A program made the position numbers and the translations under genes. Source: Puniceicoccaceae bacterium (GTDB lineage Bacteria > Verrucomicrobiota > Verrucomicrobiia > Opitutales > JAFGAQ01). From it: a stretch of 64,000 nt of DNA. Within the stretch, counting starts at the first letter, position 1. Each line of letters begins with the position of its first letter. The DNA lies in assembly GCA_028285755.1 (NCBI GenBank), contig JANQOQ010000014.1, forward strand, positions 372,001 through 436,000, read 5' to 3'. Positions 8,984 through 17,379 of this stretch are shown here, piece by piece. Below the pieces are notes generated by a model. That model was not told the origin of the DNA. It worked only from the letters and a program-made list of their open reading frames with translations, and ran no database searches.

Positions 8984-10243
8984 TCAATCGATCTTTTCGG
9001 TGTGCCAATGCATTTTCGGGCGGATCATGCCCCACCAGGCATGCTGGAACTCTTTGCGCATGGAGCCGGTGTCGTGAACGGTAAAGCTTATGACGTTTTC
9101 GAGATAAGCGTTGGTATGCGAGGCATCTGTGCTCAGTGCGATATCGATGGTGTAGAGCCCATCATTCAGGAAGTTCGCGGGAATTTCCATTTTGCTGACA
9201 TACACACCGGCTGGATGATCCCGGTATCCCCAATCATCCTTATTTGCAATTGCTGAGGGCAAATTAGGGGATGATAGGATGCGTGAACCCAGGCTGTTGT
9301 TGATGATAACCGAGGCGTTTAATTTGCTGCCGGGCTTCAGGCATCGGTAAGTCACTTCAACTTCAACGGCCTGATCGATATTTACATGCTCATTGATGTC
9401 GCCATCCGTAATGATTCTGACTTTTTCGACTTGGGCGATATCATCGCCTTCTAGGCCTTCCCACACGGAGCTGGATTTCTGGTTTTCGTCCTTTTTCAGA
9501 TAATCCCTTACGAGATCGGTCGTTGCTCCATCCTGCATGAATTTACCTTTATGCAGGCGAATGGAGCGTGGGCAGAGATTGGACAATACGTCGAGCTGGT
9601 GGCTTACAAAAAAGATAGTGCGCCCTTCCCTGGCCAGGGACTTCATTTTTTCAATGCATTGCTTGCGATAAACTACATCCCCAACAGCCAATACTTCATC
9701 CACAAGCAGTATCTCAGAGTTCAGGTGTGCGGCCACCGCAAACCCCAGTCTCACATACATGCCGCTGGAATAACGCTTAACCGGAGTGTCGATATGTTTC
9801 TCGATTCCGGCAAAAGCCACAATCTCATCAAAGCGTTCCCGGATTTCATTACGAGTCATTCCAAGGATGGTACCGCTCAAATATATATTATTACGCCCGG
9901 TGAGTTCCGGATGAAAGCCGGTGCCCACTTCCAGCAGACTGGCAACTCTTCCACGTATAAAAGCCTCGCCTTCAGTAGGTTCCGTGATGCGGCTCAGTAG
10001 TTTTAGCAGCGTACTTTTACCGGCACCGTTTTTACCGATGATGCCGACCACTTCACCCTGCCTTACCTCAAAACTGATATCCCGCAAGGCCCAGAAGTCA
10101 CTGGTCGCAATACGCTCGCTTTCGGATTTTCCCGACAGGCGTTTACCCAGGTTGCTGAGTTCATCCCTGAGGCTGCGCGCACCTAGCTGCCCTAAACGGT
10201 ATCGTTTTCCCAGATTAATGACTTCGAGGATTGGCTTGGTCAT
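8984..10243 (-). CDS. Polysaccharide ABC transporter ATPase with Wzt-type C-domain
   Basis: A 419-residue protein. Residues ~1-250 are an ABC ATPase with Walker A GKNGAGKST, signature YSSGMYVRLGFAVA and Walker B EILLVDEVLAVGD; the H-loop is FFVSHQ. Residues ~270-400 form a beta-rich tail of the Wzt C-terminal type, which in O9a-like systems recognises the capped chain end. Together with the permease just upstream it should export undecaprenyl-linked glycan across the inner membrane. The ATG at 10241-10243 is used here; a TTG six bases upstream gives a TTGA overlap with the permease stop and is possible. Confidence 0.92.
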   Translation of the reverse strand: MTKPILEVINLGKRYRLGQLGARSLRDELSNLGKRLSGKSESERIATSDFWALRDISFEVRQGEVVGIIGKNGAGKSTLLKLLSRITEPTEGEAFIRGRVASLLEVGTGFHPELTGRNNIYLSGTILGMTRNEIRERFDEIVAFAGIEKHIDTPVKRYSSGMYVRLGFAVAAHLNSEILLVDEVLAVGDVVYRKQCIEKMKSLAREGRTIFFVSHQLDVLSNLCPRSIRLHKGKFMQDGATTDLVRDYLKKDENQKSSSVWEGLEGDDIAQVEKVRIITDGDINEHVNIDQAVEVEVTYRCLKPGSKLNASVIINNSLGSRILSSPNLPSAIANKDDWGYRDHPAGVYVSKMEIPANFLNDGLYTIDIALSTDASHTNAYLENVISFTVHDTGSMRKEFQHAWWGMIRPKMHWHTEKID

Positions 10244-10245
10244 GA

Positions 10246-11124
10246 TCAAACGGTATCTACGAAGGTTCGCTCTATTTTTCCATAGAGCGTTAGGCCGATT
10301 ATAAACAGTAGTAGGGTCAGTCCAATTGAAATTCCGGTTCCCGCAAGATCAAAGCTCCCGGTGCCCAGTAATAGATGCTTCAGATTCTCAACGACCATGG
10401 TCATGGGGTTGAGTAATGCTGCCCATCGCCATTCATCCCCGATGATTGAAAGAGGATAAACAATCGGCGTGATATACATCCAGGTTTGCACAATAAAAGT
10501 CTGCATGTGTTGGAGATCCCGATACTTCGCGGTAAGCGCGGATAAACAAAACCCGGTACCCAGGCCAATCATCCCGGCTTGCAATATGCAAAGCGGGAAA
10601 AGCAGGGCATTCCAACCAAGGGTGAGTGTGTTTCCAGCATCAGTAAATAAGACAAAATACAGATAAAAGACAACAAAGGTCAGAAATTGAATAAACCACC
10701 CAATCAATTGCGAGATGGTCGCTGCCAGCGGTACTATAATCCGGGGGAAGTAAACTTTGCCAAACAGATCCAGATTCTGTTGGAAGGTATTGCCCGTAGC
10801 TTGCAGGACGGTTGCGTGGTAATTCCAGGCCAGCAGCCCTCCCAGGTAGAATAGTATGCCCGGTACTCCTTCGGTGGATATACCGGCGACCCTTCCAAAA
10901 ATGATCGTGAACACAAGGGTAGTGAGCACGGGTTGGATAACGAACCACGCCGGACCCAGGATCGTCTGCTTATAGCGGGCTGAAAAATCGCGGTAAAGCA
11001 GCAGTAAGAGCAGGTCCTTATACCGTATGATTTCCGAAAGATCGAATGTAAACAAACCTCGCCGTTTACGTATATGAATTTCGTAGGGTATTGAGCTTTC
11101 TGTCATTAACAGGTGTTCATCCAT
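10246..11124 (-). CDS. Polysaccharide ABC-2 type permease (Wzm/TagG-like)
   Basis: A 292-residue inner-membrane protein with six predicted membrane segments, starting after an amphipathic N-terminus (LLLLLLYRDFSARYKQTILG). That region, followed by GPAWFVIQPVLTTLVF, is the hallmark of Wzm/TagG/KpsM permeases. NPMTMVVENLKHLLLG near the C-terminus is also typical. It pairs with the downstream ATPase as the exporter of the glycan made by the following GT genes. It is the first gene of the operon, with 131 bp of non-coding DNA before it. Confidence 0.92.
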   Translation of the reverse strand: MDEHLLMTESSIPYEIHIRKRRGLFTFDLSEIIRYKDLLLLLLYRDFSARYKQTILGPAWFVIQPVLTTLVFTIIFGRVAGISTEGVPGILFYLGGLLAWNYHATVLQATGNTFQQNLDLFGKVYFPRIIVPLAATISQLIGWFIQFLTFVVFYLYFVLFTDAGNTLTLGWNALLFPLCILQAGMIGLGTGFCLSALTAKYRDLQHMQTFIVQTWMYITPIVYPLSIIGDEWRWAALLNPMTMVVENLKHLLLGTGSFDLAGTGISIGLTLLLFIIGLTLYGKIERTFVDTV

Positions 11125-11185
11125 GCTACCGCCCTCGGTCTGTCCTTAATGCAGGCCTTATGCGGTATTCATAGGTATCGTCTGC

Positions 11186-11209
11186 TTTCCAGTTTACTGG
11201 GTCTGGAAA
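11186..11209. promoter_or_regulatory. Inverted repeat upstream of the polysaccharide operon
   Basis: TTTCCAG at 11186-11192 and CTGGAAA at 11203-11209 form a perfect 7-bp inverted repeat with a 10-nt spacer. It sits about 60 bp before the permease start on the minus strand, between the operon and radC. No U-tract follows on either strand, so it is more likely an operator or a 5' leader hairpin than a terminator. Confidence 0.35.
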
Positions 11210-11219
11210 TTGTAAAAAG

Positions 11220-11238
11220 TTATTCACAATTATTCACA
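11220..11238 (+). promoter_or_regulatory. Two tandem DnaA-box-like 9-mers
   Basis: TTATTCACA occurs at 11220-11228 and again at 11230-11238, the second copy exactly 10 bp after the first. Both match the bacterial DnaA-box consensus TTATNCACA without mismatch. They lie in the 131-bp gap between radC and the polysaccharide operon. Functional binding by DnaA is an inference. Confidence 0.5.
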
Positions 11239-11255
11239 AAGGTAAAGCATATCCT

Positions 11256-11951
11256 TTAGAGAAAGCCGTTGTCTGCGAAGCTGTAATAGCCAATATTTCG
11301 CGGATCCGTTTCAGGTTTTCCAATGATCACGTGGTCGAGCATCTGGATGTCCAGAACTTGAGCTGATTTGCGCAGATTCTTGGTGACCTTGATATCTGCG
11401 CTGCTGGGCGAGGGATCCCCGGTGGGGTGGTTGTGTATAAAAATGACCACCGAGGCATTCAATTTTATGGCCTCACGAAAAGATTCACGAGGGTGCACCA
11501 TGCTGCCACTCACGGTACCCGAGCTGACTTCTTTGGCCTTGATCAGGTGGTTTCGCTTGTTAAGTGCCATCATGTAGAACTTCTCAACTTCCAGATTCTG
11601 CATGAGGGGCTTGAAAAATTGATATACCTTGTCGGGATTATCCATCACTTTGGGTGCTTCACTCTGGGCTCGCAGCACGCGTTTTGAAACCTCCATCACG
11701 GTTTTAAGCTGTAGGGCCTTGATTTTGCCGATCCCGTGAACGGTTGTGAAGTCTTCAACACTCCATTTTGTTAAATTTGCCAGGGAGCCCGCTTCAGCAA
11801 TCAGATCAAAGGAGATCTCAAGCACATCTTTTTGCTTACTGCCACTACGCAGTAACATTGCGAGCAGTTCGACGTCCGTCAGCGCTTCAGCCCCCAGGCG
11901 CTCCAATCTTTCCTGAGGTCTGCCCTCTGTCGCCAATGCGCTCAACTTCAT
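11256..11951 (-). CDS. radC: DNA repair protein RadC family (JAMM domain)
   Basis: A 231-residue protein of usual RadC length. Residues 1-100 carry a helix-hairpin-helix-like region (TVHGIGKIKALQLKTVMEV). The C-terminal JAMM/MPN+ metalloprotease-like domain has the zinc motif HNHPTGDPSPSSAD and ends with LDHVIIG, both diagnostic of RadC. The biochemical role of RadC is not settled; the family name is historical. It lies 52 bp downstream of the chemotaxis-like gene on the same strand and may be co-transcribed with it. Confidence 0.95.
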   Translation of the reverse strand: MKLSALATEGRPQERLERLGAEALTDVELLAMLLRSGSKQKDVLEISFDLIAEAGSLANLTKWSVEDFTTVHGIGKIKALQLKTVMEVSKRVLRAQSEAPKVMDNPDKVYQFFKPLMQNLEVEKFYMMALNKRNHLIKAKEVSSGTVSGSMVHPRESFREAIKLNASVVIFIHNHPTGDPSPSSADIKVTKNLRKSAQVLDIQMLDHVIIGKPETDPRNIGYYSFADNGFL

Positions 11952-12003
11952 AAGGCCGCATTCTTAAGTGCAATCCGTGGGTTGCCAATCCTTTTTGGTG
12001 TGG

Positions 12004-13080
12004 CTATTGGATGTGATCCAGTAATTTAACCATATCAAAATCAGCGCCCAGTACCCCTGCGAGTTCACCCTGAGTATCCAGAATGGGGGCGGAAACCGTG
12101 AAGCAAAATTTATCGGTACTTACAGATCGGTATATGTCTGAAATTTGCAGCTCCTGAGTTCTTGCCACACTGGAGTACCATGGACGGTCACTCCAGTCGC
12201 TTCCAAATGCCTTTACGCCTTCTTCATGAGTTACTGCAGGTCCGATATTGGAGGTTATTTGAGTTCCTTGTGCGTTCGTCTGATAGACCAATTGGATGTA
12301 AGGGTATTGCATGGTTACTACATGCATTTGATCTTCAATCATCGCGCGGTCGCTACTTTTGTAGGCATCTTCCAGCGCAAGATTTTCGATGATAGCTGCT
12401 GCCTGTTGATGGAAATCGAGTCGGAATTTTCCAAAGTTCAGAATCAGATCTTCGGCGAGCGTACGGGTATGTCCGCCAAGTTCACGCAAATTAAGCACGT
12501 TACTTTGCTGTTGTTCAGCACTGGAGGCGATTTCACTGATCTGATCGTGGATTTCGTGAATTCCGGTAATAGCTGCCTCGCTTTTTGCCTCTTTATGCTG
12601 GGTTTCATTTTCGTGCTTGCGAACGACTTTGGAGACGCGGTCTACATTGTCCCGTATCGTGGTGATGTTTTTCTCAACATCTCCCGTTGCGCTGGATGTA
12701 TCGGTTGCGAGTTTTTTAATGTTATCGGCGACAGCGAGAAATCCCTTGCCTGCATCCCCTACGCGTGCCGCCTGAATACTGGCATTGATAGCGAGTATTT
12801 TCGTAGCTCCGGCGATGCCTGAAATGGTATCAATGATTTGGGTGGTGCGGTCCGAGTTGTGGTGAAGCTCCTTAATCGCCTCATCCATCTCGTGCGTTAA
12901 ATTTTGAGTGAGATCGGCTACGATGCGTGCGCTCTCGGCTTGTTTGCGTGCGTGAATTTCCATTTCCTGGCTAACGTCTGCCAGGACGGGTACGATGTCG
13001 GAGAGGCTGGCTGCCGCATAGGCGATCTGATTCAGTTGCCTGGTAGTCTCTGGAGGAGTGGAATTATATTCGGAGTTCAT
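12004..13080 (-). CDS. Soluble methyl-accepting chemotaxis-like protein with C-terminal Cache/PDC-like sensor
   Basis: A 358-residue protein with no membrane segment. Residues ~20-240 are coiled coil. At its tip lies ISGIAGATKILAINAS followed by QAARVGDAGKGFLAVAD, the MCP hairpin motif with changes from the canonical LLALNAAIEAARAGE. The C-terminal ~110 residues resemble a Cache/PDC fold (DRPWYSSVARTQELQISDIY, then APILDTQGELAGVLGADFD). The sensor at the C-terminus reverses the common MCP order. The ATG at 13078-13080 is used because a longer reading frame would cross the terminator at 13178-13209. No che genes are nearby. Confidence 0.8.
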   Translation of the reverse strand: MNSEYNSTPPETTRQLNQIAYAAASLSDIVPVLADVSQEMEIHARKQAESARIVADLTQNLTHEMDEAIKELHHNSDRTTQIIDTISGIAGATKILAINASIQAARVGDAGKGFLAVADNIKKLATDTSSATGDVEKNITTIRDNVDRVSKVVRKHENETQHKEAKSEAAITGIHEIHDQISEIASSAEQQQSNVLNLRELGGHTRTLAEDLILNFGKFRLDFHQQAAAIIENLALEDAYKSSDRAMIEDQMHVVTMQYPYIQLVYQTNAQGTQITSNIGPAVTHEEGVKAFGSDWSDRPWYSSVARTQELQISDIYRSVSTDKFCFTVSAPILDTQGELAGVLGADFDMVKLLDHIQ

Positions 13081-13177
13081 GGAAAAACGATGAGGGAAGC
13101 GAATCCATATGAAGCATGGATTAAAAAACTCTCCCGTAGCTTGAGATATCGGTTTACACTGACGGAAATTAAGCACA

Positions 13178-13209
13178 AAAAAGCCCGCGAAGAATATTCG
13201 CAGGCTTTC
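13178..13209 (-). terminator. Intrinsic terminator after the small basic protein gene
   Basis: On the minus strand AAGCCTGCGAA and TTCGCGGGCTT form an 11-bp stem with one G-U pair around a short AU-rich loop, directly followed by a run of six T. It lies 21 bp after the stop of the small basic protein gene and before the chemotaxis-like gene, so it separates these two transcription units. Confidence 0.85.
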
Positions 13210-13230
13210 ATAATCGTTTATAAAGAAAAT

Positions 13231-13389
13231 TTATATGATCGGCTTGGTCTTCTTAAGGGCTACCACACGATCGCCTTCTTTCCATTCTCCTCGTTTGCGG
13301 AGTAATTCTACACGCTCGAAACGTTTCAGGACATTACGCTTTTTGAGGCTGGCTGCCCCGCCTACTTTAAAACTGTTATGCTGTGACAT
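13231..13389 (-). CDS. Small basic protein, Chlamydiae/Verrucomicrobia family
   Basis: A 52-codon gene read directly from the sequence. It begins MSQHNSFKVGGAASLKKRNV and ends RVVALKKTKPII, rich in Lys and Arg. Sequence, size and charge fit the small basic protein family described for Verrucomicrobia and Chlamydiae and thought to be ribosome-associated; that role is family-level inference, not shown here. It is followed within 21 bp by a strong terminator. The cutA gene lies 62 bp upstream on the same strand. It is a useful lineage marker for the window. Confidence 0.8.
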   Translation of the reverse strand: MSQHNSFKVGGAASLKKRNVLKRFERVELLRKRGEWKEGDRVVALKKTKPII

Positions 13390-13451
13390 GGCTCTTGTTG
13401 ATTAAAAAAAGTTTTATAAAGGACTGCTTTTGGATGATTTTCAAGCGTAAA

Positions 13452-13769
13452 CTACGTTGTGGATTCAATTACCCATTTTTCGTAGTCTTTGGAGCTCCCC
13501 GATAGCTCCAGCCAGCTCCATTGCGGGGTTTCGTAAGGATGATTCTGCATTAGGTATGCTTCCAGGCTCTTGCGTTTTTCGAGCGGGAACTTCAGCGTTA
13601 TGCGGTATTCCTCTTCCCGTTCTATCTTATCTTTCCACGTGTAAATAGAGGTGATGGGGCCTGAAATTTGCGCGCAGGCCACCCACTTGCCTACTACCAG
13701 TGCGTTCGCGAGCATCTCCGCCTGGATTTTATTCGAGACGGTCGTCCAGCCTATTGCGATTGAATTCAT
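13452..13769 (-). CDS. cutA: Divalent cation tolerance protein CutA
   Basis: A 105-residue protein of typical CutA1 length. It has the family landmarks: WVACAQISGPITSIYTWK near residue 32, EEYRITLKF in the central strand, and HPYETPQWSWLEL toward the C-terminus. CutA forms a trimer with a PII-like ferredoxin fold and has been linked to copper and other metal tolerance, although its exact role is unresolved. It is divergently oriented to rpoZ across a ~120-bp promoter region. Confidence 0.95.
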   Translation of the reverse strand: MNSIAIGWTTVSNKIQAEMLANALVVGKWVACAQISGPITSIYTWKDKIEREEEYRITLKFPLEKRKSLEAYLMQNHPYETPQWSWLELSGSSKDYEKWVIESTT

Positions 13770-13888
13770 ATTGTGATTTTTAGATTGAAAATTAGTTAGA
13801 GCCCGCTACTTTGAAATGTTTTATCTGCAGAAATCCAGTTATTTTGTCTGCTTTACGCGAATAAATTTAATCTTAAACGGGCCGCAAA

Positions 13889-14107
13889 TTGAAACCAGAA
13901 CTTTTAAAGCAAGCACAACAGGTAATCCCTGATCCCAATATCCTTATCAATGTTGTTTCACGTCGCGTGAAACAATTGAAGCATGGTAGCCGCCCGCTCA
14001 TAGAATCTCTCGAGAAGCTGAATCCCGAGGATATTGCGTTGCGTGAGATTGTTGACGGCAAAATCACTTACCAGCTGCATAATTTCGAGGACACTGCGAA
14101 CCTGTAA
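13889..14107 (+). CDS. rpoZ: RNA polymerase omega subunit
   Basis: A 72-residue protein. LINVVSRRVKQLKHGSRPLI followed by DIALREIVDGKITYQL matches the conserved core of bacterial omega, in which the N-terminal helix contacts beta-prime and the A-L-R-E-I motif is characteristic. Omega stabilises RNA polymerase assembly. The frame starts with TTG at 13889; there is an upstream in-frame stop and no earlier ATG, so TTG is the probable start. It lies 77 bp before smpB on the same strand. Confidence 0.85.
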   Translation: MKPELLKQAQQVIPDPNILINVVSRRVKQLKHGSRPLIESLEKLNPEDIALREIVDGKITYQLHNFEDTANL

Positions 14108-14184
14108 TTCAGGCGGGCTGATTAGCCATCCTGAACGAGAACGGCTTGTTGATTCATACTCAACAGCGGGCAAAGTGTAATACG

Positions 14185-14658
14185 ATGGCTAAATCCAAAA
14201 AAGAGACGCGTTTTAAGGAAATTCGAAACGCAAAGGTCTACCATAATTATCATGTGGGTGATAAATATGAGGCCGGGATTGTACTCGTGGGAACCGAGGT
14301 TAAGGCTGTTCGTGAGGGTAAAGCACAGATCGCGGATGCCTTTGCTCACATTAAAAACGCGGAGATCTTCCTGCACAATGCCCATATAGATGAGTATGCG
14401 TTTGGAAATTTTAACAACCACAATCCAACCCGTGTTCGCAAATTACTGCTCAACAAACGTGAGATCTTTAAGCTGCTGGGTGCCGTGGAAGCCGGAGGAA
14501 AGTCTCTAATTCCCACACGCATGTACATTAAGCACGGACTGGTTAAAATCGAAATTGCGGTTTGCACCGGCAAAAAACTCCACGATAAGCGGGAAACGCT
14601 CAAGAAGAAGATTGATATGCGCGAAGCCGAGAAGGCGATGAAGCGCAACTTCCGTTAA
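14185..14658 (+). CDS. smpB: SsrA-binding protein SmpB
   Basis: A 157-residue protein with all the family landmarks: NAKVYHNYHVGDKYEAGIVL, then LVGTEVKAVREGKAQIADAF, and a basic C-terminal tail DKRETLKKKIDMREAEKAMK. SmpB binds tmRNA and delivers it to stalled ribosomes for trans-translation. The ATG at 14185 (MAKSKKETRF) is the family start; an upstream in-frame ATG at 14146 would add 13 residues without similarity. The tmRNA gene itself was not found in this window. Confidence 0.97.
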   Translation: MAKSKKETRFKEIRNAKVYHNYHVGDKYEAGIVLVGTEVKAVREGKAQIADAFAHIKNAEIFLHNAHIDEYAFGNFNNHNPTRVRKLLLNKREIFKLLGAVEAGGKSLIPTRMYIKHGLVKIEIAVCTGKKLHDKRETLKKKIDMREAEKAMKRNFR

Positions 14659-14703
14659 GCCGTATCTGGCAGAGGATGGAAAATAGGATTGTCACCGGAA
14701 GCC

Positions 14704-16548
14704 ATGAAGAATAAAAAAACCCCGGAGACAAAAGTGGAAAAGCGTAAATCACTCCTTAACAAACTCTATGAGGATCTGAACCTGAAATCCATCCGGGATT
14801 TTCCGGATTGGATGCGCTGGAAGTTAACCGATGCCCAGCGGTTTCTGTTCCTCTGTATCCTATCGGGTTTGGCCTGTGGATTGGTTGCAGTGGGGTTTCA
14901 TATGACGATCCACTGGATTTATGAAACCTGGATGCATAGCAGTCAGGAGATGGGTGGAGCGTTGCAGGGATGGGTGCTTATCCTGACGCCATCAATCGCA
15001 GGGCTCGTTGTGGGATTGTTACTCCAATATGGATGCTCCAGTGCTGTGGGTAGCGGAATTCCTCAGGCAAAGCAGGCGTATTATTTGAACTTTGGTATCA
15101 TGCATCTGAAGGATGCGATCTTTCGTTTTGTAGCCGGCTCGTTGTCCGTAGGGCTGGGGAACAGCCTTGGGCGGGAAGGGCCTACTGCGCATATCAGCAG
15201 TGCAGTGGCTTCAAAGATCGGGCAATGGTTTGGGCTGGCGAAGAGCAGCGTGCGTTCGATGGTGCCCGTAGGAATGGGGGCCGGGATTGCAGCTGCATTT
15301 AATACTCCGTTTGCGGCTATATTTTTTGTATTTGAGGAGCTACTGGAGGATTTCAGTAGTAAGGCGCTCGGGGGGATTCTGATCGCCGTGGTGATTGCTG
15401 CGGTGGTGGCACGCTCTATATTGGGTGAGCATGCGACCTTTGAGCTCGATCTGCCTACCTATTCCACGCACTACTGGATGCTAATCGTCCTCGCGATGGG
15501 GCTTAGTGCAGGCCTGCACGGGCACTTTTTTGTTACACTCTTGCTCTGGCTACGCAGTAAAACGAAGGGGTGGAAAAAAATCCCGCAATGGGTTAAGCCC
15601 GGTATCGGGGGTTTGAGTGTAGGGTTGATTGGTTACACGGTTTTTCAGATCACGAATGGGAGCACCGGTGTATTCAGTATGGGCTATGATGATCTGAGCT
15701 CGGCGCTTAGCGGCAATCTGGTTTGGACAGTGTTGCTTCTGCTTTTTATCGGTAAATTTTTTGCGACGGCCTTCGCATATTCGCTGGGAGGCAGTGGAGG
15801 GATATTCGCACCGGTGCTTTTTCTGGGGGGGATGCTCGGTGGGCTCTACGGAGAGCTGCTCTATGGCCTCTTTGATCTGCCGGAAGGTGTCGATGCTGCT
15901 TGTGCGGTGCTCGGGATGGGTGCCTTCTTTGCGGCGGTGATCCGCTGCCCACTTACCTCGATCCTCATGATTTTTGAGATGACGCGCAACTACTCGCTCA
16001 TTCTGCCCTTGATGCTCGGGAACATGCTCGCATATGTGGTGGCAGGCCGGTTGCGTTCGGTATCGATTTATGATGCATTGCTGATTCAGGATAAAATCAG
16101 CCTCAAGCGCATGCCCAGCTATCGCGGACAGCGGGACTGGCGTAATCTGCCGGTATCTACGATCATGACACACGATCTGGTCACGCTCCAGGCGGACTGG
16201 ACGACAGAGGATGCGATGAATAATGTCATTAAGCCGCACCGTCACCACGCGTATCCGGTGCTCAATGAGCACGGAGAGCTCGATGGGATTGTGACTTGCC
16301 ACGAGATCGAGTCCGCTATCCAGGAGGGCTCCGATGCCAGGGTAGGTGAGCTCTCACATGCAAAAGCGCTCATTACAGTGAATCCGGATACCTCAATCCG
16401 TGATGTGGCGAATCGCCTCGTGCTCGGTGAAGTGGAGCAGGCCCCGGTGGTGAGCAAGCGGGACAGCAAGCGCTTGTTGGGCATCATTACTCTCCACGAT
16501 ATCGCCCGCCAGCAAAACGCCATCCTCGATAAACGCGAGGAGGATTAA
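14704..16548 (+). CDS. ClC-family chloride channel or antiporter with tandem CBS domains
   Basis: A 614-residue inner-membrane protein. The ClC signatures are present: VGSGIPQAKQAYY (anion filter), SLGREGPTAHIS with the gating Glu, FVFEELLEDF with an internal Glu at the position used for protons in exchangers, and SGGIFAPVLFLGGMLGG. Residues ~490-610 carry two CBS domains (VSTIMTHDLVTLQ; ALITVNPDTSIRDVANRL) likely to sense adenine nucleotides. Both glutamates favour a Cl-/H+ antiporter. The ATG at 14704 is preferred over a TTG at 14689. It converges with mscS, overlapping it by 4 bp. Confidence 0.93.
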   Translation: MKNKKTPETKVEKRKSLLNKLYEDLNLKSIRDFPDWMRWKLTDAQRFLFLCILSGLACGLVAVGFHMTIHWIYETWMHSSQEMGGALQGWVLILTPSIAGLVVGLLLQYGCSSAVGSGIPQAKQAYYLNFGIMHLKDAIFRFVAGSLSVGLGNSLGREGPTAHISSAVASKIGQWFGLAKSSVRSMVPVGMGAGIAAAFNTPFAAIFFVFEELLEDFSSKALGGILIAVVIAAVVARSILGEHATFELDLPTYSTHYWMLIVLAMGLSAGLHGHFFVTLLLWLRSKTKGWKKIPQWVKPGIGGLSVGLIGYTVFQITNGSTGVFSMGYDDLSSALSGNLVWTVLLLLFIGKFFATAFAYSLGGSGGIFAPVLFLGGMLGGLYGELLYGLFDLPEGVDAACAVLGMGAFFAAVIRCPLTSILMIFEMTRNYSLILPLMLGNMLAYVVAGRLRSVSIYDALLIQDKISLKRMPSYRGQRDWRNLPVSTIMTHDLVTLQADWTTEDAMNNVIKPHRHHAYPVLNEHGELDGIVTCHEIESAIQEGSDARVGELSHAKALITVNPDTSIRDVANRLVLGEVEQAPVVSKRDSKRLLGIITLHDIARQQNAILDKREED

Positions 16549-17372
16549 TTGACCTTTGCATCCGTTGGGAATTCGGTAACTTCCAAGGTACGGTGCGGGA
16601 ATGGGATGGTTATTCCTTCCTGATCAAAGGCCTCCTTAATATCCTGCATGATGCTGTTTTTCAGCTTCAGGTAGTTATCTTTCTGAAACCAGATGCCCAG
16701 CAGAAAATCCAGCGACGATTCCCCAAAATCCCGAAAAATGATGAGTGGATTGGGCTCATCCAGTGAATAAGGGTTTTTATCGGCGACTTCCGAGAGGATT
16801 CTCATGACTTTTTCTACATCATCTTTATAGGAAACACCGACAAATACATCCAGCCTGCGGATGGGGAACTTCGTCACGTTGGTGAGTTTGTTTTTGATGA
16901 TGTTCTCATTGGGGATGCGTACATACTTGTTGTCGAACTCCTTGATTTTAACGGACATTAAATCAATTGAAAGAACAACCCCCATGGTATCGTCGATGCG
17001 TATAATATCCCCGACTTGAAAGGGTTTCTCCCAAAGTACGAATATCCCGCTGATTATGTTCGACAGGCTCGTCTGAGCTGCAAAGCCAATGGCAACGGAG
17101 GCAATGCCCGCGGCACCCAGAAATGCAGTCAGGTTAAAACCAAATTCGAACATGATCGTGAAAGTGACGAGGATGATCCCCACGATGGTCGTGATTTTGG
17201 TAAATAACTGGATGTTATGCTCAGAAACGCGCTTCTTGAGCAGCCTGCCGAGTATTCGGGAAACGATAAAAACAACCGGGTAGCCTACTACTGCGATGAT
17301 GCCTGCCCGCATGAGGCTGTAGAGGTTTTCTTCGCTGAAAAGCACACTTAAATCAAAAGGTAATACATCCAT
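16545..17372 (-). CDS. mscS: Small-conductance mechanosensitive channel, MscS family
   Basis: A 275-residue protein, close to the size of E. coli MscS. It has three N-terminal membrane helices, then the pore-lining TM3 and beta domain: GAAGIASVAIGFAAQTSLSN, followed by GIFVLWEKPFQVGDIIRID and RIPNENIIKNKLTN. These are canonical MscS features. It releases solutes on hypo-osmotic shock. It is the last gene of a minus-strand unit with the DUF432-like gene (7 bp upstream) and corA. Confidence 0.95.
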   Translation of the reverse strand: MDVLPFDLSVLFSEENLYSLMRAGIIAVVGYPVVFIVSRILGRLLKKRVSEHNIQLFTKITTIVGIILVTFTIMFEFGFNLTAFLGAAGIASVAIGFAAQTSLSNIISGIFVLWEKPFQVGDIIRIDDTMGVVLSIDLMSVKIKEFDNKYVRIPNENIIKNKLTNVTKFPIRRLDVFVGVSYKDDVEKVMRILSEVADKNPYSLDEPNPLIIFRDFGESSLDFLLGIWFQKDNYLKLKNSIMQDIKEAFDQEGITIPFPHRTLEVTEFPTDAKVN

Positions 17373-17379
17373 GATAAGG

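Noticed and set aside
13081-13176. 32-residue N-terminal extension of the chemotaxis-like protein
   Set aside because: The extension has no similarity to the family and abuts the terminator of the upstream gene; the ATG at 13080 leaves a normal start.
15550-16302. 250-codon open frame on the minus strand
   Set aside because: It lies entirely inside the ClC gene in antisense, has low-complexity composition, and matches no family.
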